DNA of 5,966 bases from Gammaproteobacteria bacterium (GTDB lineage: Bacteria; Pseudomonadota; Gammaproteobacteria; SZUA-229), in NCBI GenBank assembly GCA_026998145.1, contig JALTRC010000041.1, forward strand, positions 1-5,966, written 5' to 3'. Position numbers and translations under genes: made by a program. Position 1 is the first letter of the stretch. Every line of letters starts with the position of its first letter. Shown here piece by piece: positions 1 to 5,966 of this stretch. The notes beneath the pieces are model-generated. The model was not told the origin of the DNA. It searched no databases and saw nothing but the letters and a program-made list of their open reading frames with translations.

Positions 1-38
1 CCCTTACCTGAATCACAAACCTCAAGAACAGAAAAATC
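1..38 (-). other. Out-of-frame fragment of histidine kinase ATPase domain (G1-box)
   Basis: Read in the frame with codons starting at 38, 35 and so on, the minus strand encodes DFSVLEVCDSGKG. This matches the beta-strand plus DxGxG (G1-box) of HATPase_c domains, which binds ATP/Mg in histidine kinases. The upstream H-box frame differs: reading GTP then GDFSVLEV would need one extra base near 40-41. The normal stretch of about 100 residues or more between H-box and G1-box, including the N-box, is absent. The match is short, so chance is possible but unlikely given the kinase frame immediately before it. Confidence 0.7.
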
Positions 39-862
39 ACCGGGGTCCCGGAATTTTCAGGGAAGGACAGAATATTATTCAAATCATGGGCGACACCACC
101 GGCCATCATGCCAATGGCTTCCATTTTCTGGGACTGCTGTAACTTGATATTCAGCTGATCTTTTTCTTTCTCTGCATCAATACGCTGGCTGATTTCAGAT
201 AGCAGCGAATGCTGTTTTTCATCCAGCTGTTTATTAGCCGAGTTCACCATATCTAAACTGTGACTCAGTTGCTTAACCACAATGGATATGGCCACCGAGG
301 TAATCAAATTAAGGAAAATAAAATTCACCCCGAGAATTGCCCACCCGCTGATTAAGTCCTCTTCAATATTGCTCCATTTAACCAGGCCCTCCTGAATAAA
401 ATAAGCTGACATGACAAAAGTCAGCATATTTACAAAGACTGCAATAATAGCCGCCCTCAGGCCCAGTAATATTGCAGCCATGATCGGTACGGAGAAAAGC
501 CACATTAATGAATAATCTGCATCAATCAAAAATTGCATGCTGATGCCAATAAGATACATGCTGGAAAGAATAAAGAAGGTTTTAAATCGAAAGGAAAGTT
601 CTTTCGCAAAGCAGATGGCAACGATAGAGACATAGGCCAGGGAATCAATAACAATCACCAGCCAGAGCTCATTGGTGAATGCCATATAGACGCTGGGAAT
701 ATAAACAAACATACCCAGCACAGACAGAATAAAATAAATTGCCGACAGTATTTTTTCCTGCCAGTACTGGATATCTCTGACTTCACCCGAGTAGACGAGC
801 AGACTTTTCATGTCTGCAATCAGGCCGGATCCATCACCATTTTTTATCTGTCCTGAAGGCAT
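1..862 (-). CDS. Membrane-bound sensor histidine kinase, 3' end outside window, probably disrupted
   Basis: This frame is open from an ATG at 862 to the left edge (287 codons). Residues about 38-200 hold roughly six hydrophobic helices (near 38-60, 65-86, 94-114, 117-134, 136-156 and 173-198), a membrane sensor module that I cannot name. A charged, coiled-coil-like linker follows (about 200-246), then a classic H-box at 247-266 (KMEAIGMMAGGVAHDLNNIL). His259, codon 86-88, is the expected autophosphorylation site. Such proteins sense a signal at the inner membrane and pass phosphate to a response regulator. The remaining DHp domain and the ATPase N-box should follow, but the frame instead reads an unusual hydrophobic tail, and a G1-box appears in another frame at 1-38, so the gene is probably a pseudogene or mis-assembled. 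The start is uncertain: at ATG 862 a GGAG lies only 1 base upstream, and ATG 811 is a plausible alternative. An in-frame TAA at 887-889 bounds the start. The gene lies 33 bases after ldhA with no visible terminator between them. Confidence 0.8.
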   Translation of the reverse strand, partial: MPSGQIKNGDGSGLIADMKSLLVYSGEVRDIQYWQEKILSAIYFILSVLGMFVYIPSVYMAFTNELWLVIVIDSLAYVSIVAICFAKELSFRFKTFFILSSMYLIGISMQFLIDADYSLMWLFSVPIMAAILLGLRAAIIAVFVNMLTFVMSAYFIQEGLVKWSNIEEDLISGWAILGVNFIFLNLITSVAISIVVKQLSHSLDMVNSANKQLDEKQHSLLSEISQRIDAEKEKDQLNIKLQQSQKMEAIGMMAGGVAHDLNNILSFPENSGTPVIFLFLRFVIQVR

Positions 863-895
863 GCTCCAAGTGTAGAAGAATCCCCGTTATTTATA

Positions 896-1894
896 TTATC
901 CGCTCCATGGGATCTCATTTTCCAGTGTTTGCCCCTGCTCAAACTGGCTCAGGCTTTGCAGACTTGTATCAGCAATTTTTTTCAGGGCATCGGATGTAAA
1001 AAATGCCTGATGGGCGGTCATCAGCACATTAGGGTGACTGGCAAGAGTTTTGAAAATATCGTCATCGATGACTGCACAGGAAAGATCCCTGAAAAACAGC
1101 TTGCTCTCATATTCATATACATCCATTCCCAGATAGGCAATCTGGCCGGACTCCAGCCCTTCAATTACCGCGCAACTATCCAGCACCGCTCCCCGGCTGG
1201 TATTAATCAGCATCACCCCCGGCTTCATTTTTTTAATGCTGTCCCGGTTGATTAAATGGTTTGTATCAGGGCTTAAGGGACAATGCAGGGAAATCACATC
1301 CGCCTCTTTATATAAGCGGTCCAGCGGCACATAAACCACCCCCATTTTCTGGCAATCGGGATTTTCATACCGATCACAGGCCAGCACTTTCATACCCATG
1401 GCAAGTGCAATACGCGCAACAATAGAACCTATTCTTCCCGTACCCACTATACCCAGAGTACGCCCTGCAAAATCAAAACCCAGCAGGCCATCCAGAGAAA
1501 AGTCACCTTTTTTAAGGCGCTCCCTGGCCTGGGGTATTTTTCTGTTTAAGGCCAGCATTAAGGCCAGGCTATGCTCGGCAACGGCATTGGGTGAATAGGC
1601 CGGCACATGCACCAGCCTGAGCCCGGCTTCATGGGCAGCCTGTAAATCAACATTGTCATATCCGGCACAGCGCAGAGCCACCAGCTTTATTCCGGCAGCA
1701 GATAATTTAAATACAGTTTCCCGGTCCAGCACATCATTAACAAATACACTGATGGCGTTTTCATCCTGCACACGATCCACCGTTTCCAGGCTTAAGGATT
1801 CTTCAATAAAACGAAGCTGGTGCTGATAGCTCTGGTTCGAGGACTGAAAAAACTCCCTATCATAATCTCTGCTACTGTAAAACAGCACTTTCAT
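896..1894 (-). CDS. ldhA: D-lactate dehydrogenase (NAD-dependent D-2-hydroxyacid dehydrogenase family)
   Basis: This 332-residue cytoplasmic enzyme should reduce pyruvate to D-lactate with NADH, regenerating NAD during fermentation. Its length and sequence follow E. coli LdhA (329 aa) closely. Shared stretches include FVND (51-54), ALRCAGYDNVDL (73-84), VPAYSPNAVAEH (97-108), SLHCPL (202-207), GMDVYE (256-261) and HQAF (295-298). The Rossmann dinucleotide motif GTGRIG is at 151-156, followed by Asp174 at the end of the second strand, which fits NAD rather than NADP. The catalytic set is complete: Arg234 in NTSRG, Glu263 in VYEYE and His295 in TAHQAF. The start ATG at 1894 overlaps the ycgN stop and has a good GGAG seven bases upstream, so this start is well supported and translation is probably coupled to ycgN. 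A related 2-hydroxyacid substrate cannot be excluded, but the LdhA-specific stretches favour lactate. Confidence 0.92.
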   Translation of the reverse strand: MKVLFYSSRDYDREFFQSSNQSYQHQLRFIEESLSLETVDRVQDENAISVFVNDVLDRETVFKLSAAGIKLVALRCAGYDNVDLQAAHEAGLRLVHVPAYSPNAVAEHSLALMLALNRKIPQARERLKKGDFSLDGLLGFDFAGRTLGIVGTGRIGSIVARIALAMGMKVLACDRYENPDCQKMGVVYVPLDRLYKEADVISLHCPLSPDTNHLINRDSIKKMKPGVMLINTSRGAVLDSCAVIEGLESGQIAYLGMDVYEYESKLFFRDLSCAVIDDDIFKTLASHPNVLMTAHQAFFTSDALKKIADTSLQSLSQFEQGQTLENEIPWSG

Positions 1895-1905
1895 TTATCT
1901 TCTCC
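1891..1905 (-). promoter_or_regulatory. Shine-Dalgarno and ATGA stop/start overlap between ycgN and ldhA
   Basis: On the minus strand the bases read GGAGAAGATAAATGA. GGAG (1905-1902) lies seven bases before the ldhA ATG (1894-1892), and the ATG overlaps the ycgN TGA (1893-1891). This arrangement is typical of translational coupling and fixes the ldhA start. Confidence 0.85.
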
Positions 1906-2346
1906 ACAAATGGAAATAATGCAGTCCTGCCACTGCTCTGGATGAACATTTTTCTCCGACTGGGCAAACAGACAAACCGACATACCCGCCTCAATCACGC
2001 TCTGTTTATTTCGACTGATAAGAGGATGCCAGGTTGGCAACTCCCGGCCTTCATTTAAACACCGGTAGGCACAGCTATTGGGCAGCCAGTGAAGTTCATT
2101 AATATTATCTGCCCGGATTCCTGCACACATGGGCACCCGGGAAAGCCGGTTGGCATAATCCTGGCACTGGCAGGATTGCAGATCCAGCAGCTCACAGGCA
2201 ATACGGGTAACATAGATAATGCCCGTATCCTCATCCTGAAGTTTATGTAAACAGCAATGCCCGCAGCCATCACATAAAGACTCCCATTCTTCAGCTGTCA
2301 TATCCTCAAGACTTTTGTTTTGCCAGTATGGAGATTCTGTTGCCAT
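1891..2346 (-). CDS. ycgN: YcgN family cysteine-cluster protein (UPF0260)
   Basis: This is a small soluble protein of 151 residues, close to the roughly 150 residues of E. coli YcgN. It matches that family along most of its length: PYWQNKSLEDM at 6-16, EWESLCDGCGHCCLHKL at 20-36, a WLPNSCAYRCL block at 87-97 and LPTWHPL at 103-109. The hallmark is CxxCxxCC (Cys25, 28, 31, 32), backed by Cys51, the CQC pair (59, 61), Cys74 and Cys92, a set expected to bind zinc or an iron-sulfur centre. The biochemical function of the family is not established. Four further cysteines (96, 125, 142, 147) are not in E. coli YcgN as I recall it. The start ATG at 2346 fits the family N-terminus, but I see no good Shine-Dalgarno. 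It lies six bases after the ligase gene's TAA, so it may be translated by ribosomes finishing that gene. Confidence 0.93.
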   Translation of the reverse strand: MATESPYWQNKSLEDMTAEEWESLCDGCGHCCLHKLQDEDTGIIYVTRIACELLDLQSCQCQDYANRLSRVPMCAGIRADNINELHWLPNSCAYRCLNEGRELPTWHPLISRNKQSVIEAGMSVCLFAQSEKNVHPEQWQDCIISICGEDK

Positions 2347-2352
2347 TATTGA

Positions 2353-5300
2353 TTACTGTTTATTGATCTGTTTAAGATAGTCACTTCCCCAGCCACCTTT
2401 CTGGCGTTTATTTAACTGCTGAAGCTCAACCGCAGCCCGCTGATGGCTAATGCGATGGTGGACAAGATCCAGGTAAATCTGGTTAGCCAGCTTACGCCGT
2501 TTAACCGCATCACCTGCATCCAGAAAGGCTTCAATGTATTCCGCCAGTTTTAACATCCAGCCACTATTGACCCGGCCTGCTGATGGGGTAGATTTTGATT
2601 TTTCCAGTGCATGATCAAGGTTTGAAATAATCAGGTTTAATTCCGCCTGAATTTCCTCACGCTGGGTCCAGCGACTGTCTTTGATATCATCAATACAATA
2701 ACGAACCCGCTCTTCACACAGGGGCCCGAACTCCTGAAATTGCGCCAGCGCTTTCACCGCTTCCTCGGCTTTCGACACATCTTTAAGATAAAGATTTTCA
2801 CAAAGATGATAACAGCTATCCCAGGCCTGCCAGCGATAAATAAAGTCCAGACCCGTACCCTTGATATTCTGCATACCCATGACACGGTTTTTTAAACCCG
2901 GCGGCGTTTGCGCAACAATATGCTGCACTACCTCATCACCTGTTGCGTGATAATCCTCTACAACATAAAGTTTTTTCTCAAACCATCGCCATGCCTGCAG
3001 CCTGATTTTCTGTTCGATAACCTTTGTATTTTTTGTCGTCAGTTTTTCTGATAGTTCCTGATATTCCCGCAAGGCCTGTAGATCATCATTAAACTGCTGT
3101 TCAATTTGCTGCTGGTATTTGCATTCCTGCAGTTCCAGCTTTTCTGCCAGGCTTTGGGGATTTTGTATGCAGGCACTCAAGCTGTCTTCCGGTACTTGAA
3201 CCCCCAGGCCAGACAACATTCCCTTAAGACGACCAAGAAGCTGCGCCTCGTTTACCGGAATTCGCAGGCGACGCGCCAGTGATTGCAGATTTTCCTGTGG
3301 CGTTTTTTCCTGATTATCGAAAATATTAAGACTCTGTTCATCCCAGGCATCGCGGATATAACCAAGCAGCCCCTGCAAATTATCTCCAATAAGCACATGA
3401 CGATCGGCCGTAATATCCTGCACGATTAGACTGGCAAAAACCTGTGAACGGGGTACACGGTCTGCACGATTATTAATCAGTGTTGACACCCATACATTGG
3501 CATCGGAATCCAGAGTATATTGATCCATCCCCATACGCGACCAGTTACCCAGAGCACCAAATCGTTCATTGGCGGACATGCCATTGATAAATTCCAGCTG
3601 ACGCCCATCAATATGAACCAGCGGATAGGTTTTCAGCACACCCAGATCCGCCACCACCTTATCGGCCATTTCCTTTAATGCAAAGTCACGCTCTATACCC
3701 AGCACATCAACCATCTTCAGTACCAGGGCAATATTGTAGGGATGCTCTTCATAAGGAAAGCGCTGCAACACATCTTCGCTGATCAGCCCGGCTTCCAGCC
3801 AGCCAACACTGTGTATTTCAGTACCTAACAGACGCGCACTGTTTTTTAAAATTGGCAGCATCTGTTCTTCCGATGTAATCAGGGTTGATTTTTTCGGAAT
3901 AAAATTAGTCATCACATTGGGAATATCATAACCGGCAGGCCCCTGTAAATCCTCATGGTCGGGATAGGTATTGGTAATGGTTGAAATATCATCGCGCATC
4001 CAGTCTCTTTGCAGCACATGCACATAAGATGGGGTCAGCCCCATGCACTCCCATAAAAAGACATCACAACCCAGGCGCTGGGAAATTTTAACCACATCCA
4101 CCTGCTCCCAGATGGTTGCCTTGTCATAGGGGCGGAATAAAAACATTTCCCGCAGCGCACCAAAAGCCGGGGCATGCAAAAACATGGCTTCACAGCCGGT
4201 GGTTTTGGAAACCACTGAATATCCCATGGCATTAAACAGCGCGGCCTTCAATCGCTCCGTACCTGATTTACCCCGTGTACCCCAGCCCCCGATTACCAGC
4301 GGAATTTTATTACGGGAGCGGTGCATCAACTGATTTAGATAAATATGGCGACCAAAGAAATAGCCGGCCACAAGGCCGACAAAAATTGCCAGATGAAATA
4401 GGGTGTTTTCATAAACCGAGAAAAAATAATCTTCCAGCCTGGCCAGCATACCGTCCCAGTTAAAGGGAATCACAGCCGGAAAGAAACGGCTGACCGATAA
4501 ATCAACAGGCGACTCCCTGCTATCTTTTTCTCCATGGGGTTTAAACTGCACTTCAAACCCCTGCTCCCGCAGGGCTTCTATATACGCATCCGCTCTTCCC
4601 TCGCCTTCCTGCCAGTTACGCAAACGGGCAAACTCGGCAAAATTCGATGAAATATAAAGATGGGCTTTTAAGCGTTTAAACACATTTTCCGGTGGCCGTA
4701 ATTCGGTAATACCTTCCGCCGTTACAATGCGTAAATACTGTGTAGGCCAGCCCTGATCCAGTGCCGATAGGGCGTGATCCACCAGCGGCAGATAATAACG
4801 CCCTGCATTTTCCTCCGATATATATAAAGGTTCACCGGGCACCCGGGTTTCAGCCAGCTCAGCCATAATATGGCTGGGTGCATGTAAAAGACCATAATAA
4901 TGGCGGCCAATGGTATGACGATGCGACTGCCGTTTATCCGTTGAGCTGTGACGCAACTCATGAATAAATCGCCACCAGCGGAAGCCGAAGCGCTCCCCTT
5001 TTCGTATATATAATCCCCGCCAGCCTTTTTCCAGTGTGAGGGCATAATCCTTTTGCGCCAGCAACGACATAATGCGTCCCAGGGTCAACTGATCCATAGC
5101 AGTATATTGTTTAGGCAATAAAATACGCCGGCCTTCCGGACAAGCTGTTAATATCTGTAGCAGTTCATCATAAATTACTTTTGCAGATGGCCGGGAATAC
5201 AGCCACAGCCATTCAAGTGTCTGCGCCGCCATACGACGAATGGCCAGGCTATCGCTATGAATATGTAGCTGACGGCAGTGTTGAGTCATTGCCTCGATCC

Positions 5301-5966
5301 AGCACTCTGAATCCTCCCCACTGAATACCATCAGTGCATCCAGTGCTGTTTTTAACGCCGTTTTTAACACAAAGTCGGATTTTTCATGGGCAAAACACTG
5401 ATCCATTAAATCCAGCATTATCGGCAGACTGTCATGCTGTTTAAGTATCTCGGGAATCACCAGCAATACCGATGCACGCACGGATTCAGCTGAATCTTTT
5501 TTCAGAAGGGTTCCCAGTATGGACTGAGAAAAGCTCAATGAAGATCCTGTTAAGGCTTCTGCAATTGTTTGTCGAACGGAAGCGCTGGGATCATCGACCA
5601 GAGTAAATAACAGCATCTGTAAAGAAGGTATCTGATGCTGGCATTCACCAATAATTCTGACGCCATGACGGCGCACGAACATATCATCACCCTCATGTGG
5701 CTGGCTCAGACGTTTCTGTAATACCTGTTCCAGTGACTCCGGTGATAATACTTTCAGCAGAGACAAGGCTTCCCGCTGAATCCATATATCCTGTCGCCAT
5801 TCCAGTGCCGAACGATATATATACTGTACGGTTGCATCACTTACCAGGCTGCGATGCAGTTCAACAGGCAGTGCTGTTACCGCACTGGAGAGGCATTTAA
5901 AACAGGCGATTCTGACCCGATCATCCCCATCAAAGGCAAGCAATGGTCGCAGAATGTCTTCTATAC
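2353..5966 (-). CDS. HEAT-repeat / PgsB-CapB-like Mur ligase fusion protein, 5' end outside window
   Basis: The frame stays open to the right edge, so the true start is not visible; residues are numbered from the Leu codon at 5941-5943 (1196 to the TAA). Residues 1 to about 260 hold at least five HEAT-like helical pairs with D-x(n)-VR signatures (near 7, 87, 118, 150, 231). Residues about 300-505 form a segment I cannot assign. A single membrane helix lies at about 514-533, followed by basic residues. Residues about 545-870 form a Mur-ligase-type ATP-dependent domain: P-loop GTRGKS (555-560, Lys559), KTTG (580-583), WECMGLTP (631-638), TNTYPDHEDLQGP (657-669) and INNRADR (823-829). Order, membrane anchor and motifs match PgsB/CapB, which forms poly-gamma-glutamate amide bonds at the inner membrane. 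The tail (870-1196) is helical, with a likely coiled coil near 934-980 and no family I recognise. The substrate is unknown; an amino acid or peptide ligation is inferred. It is the first gene of the visible cluster, six bases before ycgN. Confidence 0.85.
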   Translation of the reverse strand, partial: IEDILRPLLAFDGDDRVRIACFKCLSSAVTALPVELHRSLVSDATVQYIYRSALEWRQDIWIQREALSLLKVLSPESLEQVLQKRLSQPHEGDDMFVRRHGVRIIGECQHQIPSLQMLLFTLVDDPSASVRQTIAEALTGSSLSFSQSILGTLLKKDSAESVRASVLLVIPEILKQHDSLPIMLDLMDQCFAHEKSDFVLKTALKTALDALMVFSGEDSECWIEAMTQHCRQLHIHSDSLAIRRMAAQTLEWLWLYSRPSAKVIYDELLQILTACPEGRRILLPKQYTAMDQLTLGRIMSLLAQKDYALTLEKGWRGLYIRKGERFGFRWWRFIHELRHSSTDKRQSHRHTIGRHYYGLLHAPSHIMAELAETRVPGEPLYISEENAGRYYLPLVDHALSALDQGWPTQYLRIVTAEGITELRPPENVFKRLKAHLYISSNFAEFARLRNWQEGEGRADAYIEALREQGFEVQFKPHGEKDSRESPVDLSVSRFFPAVIPFNWDGMLARLEDYFFSVYENTLFHLAIFVGLVAGYFFGRHIYLNQLMHRSRNKIPLVIGGWGTRGKSGTERLKAALFNAMGYSVVSKTTGCEAMFLHAPAFGALREMFLFRPYDKATIWEQVDVVKISQRLGCDVFLWECMGLTPSYVHVLQRDWMRDDISTITNTYPDHEDLQGPAGYDIPNVMTNFIPKKSTLITSEEQMLPILKNSARLLGTEIHSVGWLEAGLISEDVLQRFPYEEHPYNIALVLKMVDVLGIERDFALKEMADKVVADLGVLKTYPLVHIDGRQLEFINGMSANERFGALGNWSRMGMDQYTLDSDANVWVSTLINNRADRVPRSQVFASLIVQDITADRHVLIGDNLQGLLGYIRDAWDEQSLNIFDNQEKTPQENLQSLARRLRIPVNEAQLLGRLKGMLSGLGVQVPEDSLSACIQNPQSLAEKLELQECKYQQQIEQQFNDDLQALREYQELSEKLTTKNTKVIEQKIRLQAWRWFEKKLYVVEDYHATGDEVVQHIVAQTPPGLKNRVMGMQNIKGTGLDFIYRWQAWDSCYHLCENLYLKDVSKAEEAVKALAQFQEFGPLCEERVRYCIDDIKDSRWTQREEIQAELNLIISNLDHALEKSKSTPSAGRVNSGWMLKLAEYIEAFLDAGDAVKRRKLANQIYLDLVHHRISHQRAAVELQQLNKRQKGGWGSDYLKQINKQ

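Noticed and set aside
40..51. CCGGGGTCCCGG near-palindrome close to the kinase frame break
   Set aside because: It is an imperfect 12-base inverted repeat with no flanking direct repeat or poly-T tract. That is too little for a terminator, insertion site or recombination site.
533..856. Plus-strand open frame of 107 codons
   Set aside because: It lies antisense to the histidine kinase membrane domain, its protein has no recognisable motif, and the minus-strand frame has a clear multi-helix pattern.
866..869. GGAG as ribosome binding site for the kinase ATG at 862
   Set aside because: It sits only one base before the ATG, too close for a normal Shine-Dalgarno, so it does not settle the start. 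ATG 811 remains possible but also lacks a clear site.
863..895. Possible terminator or promoter between ldhA and the histidine kinase
   Set aside because: There is no hairpin, no T-run in the transcribed direction and no convincing -35/-10 pair in these 33 bases.
929..1255. Plus-strand open frame of 108 codons
   Set aside because: It is fully antisense to the well-conserved 3' half of ldhA, so it is a shadow frame.
4722..5045. Minus-strand 107-codon frame inside the large gene
   Set aside because: It overlaps the large gene in another frame. The long uninterrupted frame with domain motifs is the coding one.
5941..5943. TTG at 5943 as the start codon of the large gene
   Set aside because: The frame continues upstream to the window edge (IEDILRP before the Leu) with HEAT-like sequence and no stop, so this Leu is almost certainly internal.

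Overview
The window appears to come from a gammaproteobacterium. The best clues are a YcgN-type cysteine-cluster protein and an LdhA-type D-lactate dehydrogenase, both close to their E. coli counterparts as I remember them. No species can be named from this sequence. I see no tRNA, rRNA, CRISPR array, insertion sequence or phage gene.

All four genes lie on the minus strand, so transcription runs from right to left, and they are tightly packed. From the right edge: (1) 2353-5966 is a very large gene whose 5' end lies outside the window. It encodes HEAT repeats, a segment I cannot assign, one membrane helix, a Mur-ligase domain of the PgsB/CapB (poly-gamma-glutamate synthase) type, and a long helical C-terminal region. 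(2) Six bases later is a ycgN-family gene (1891-2346). (3) Overlapping it through an ATGA junction is ldhA (896-1894), a D-2-hydroxyacid/D-lactate dehydrogenase. (4) After 33 bases without a visible terminator comes a membrane sensor histidine kinase (1-862) that runs off the left edge.

The spacing suggests that the first three genes, and perhaps the fourth, share a transcript. The shared purpose is not obvious. The first gene looks like an ATP-dependent amide ligase for a polymer or conjugate at the inner membrane, LdhA is a fermentative redox enzyme, and YcgN is a probable metal-binding protein of unknown function. No CapC- or CapA-like partner lies downstream of the ligase.

Two points stand out. 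The first is the HEAT-membrane helix-Mur ligase fusion, which is far longer than a normal PgsB/CapB (about 390 residues). The second is the histidine kinase: about 16 codons after its phosphoacceptor H-box, a clear ATP-binding G1-box sequence appears in a different frame. This suggests an internal deletion plus frameshift, or an assembly error at the window edge.
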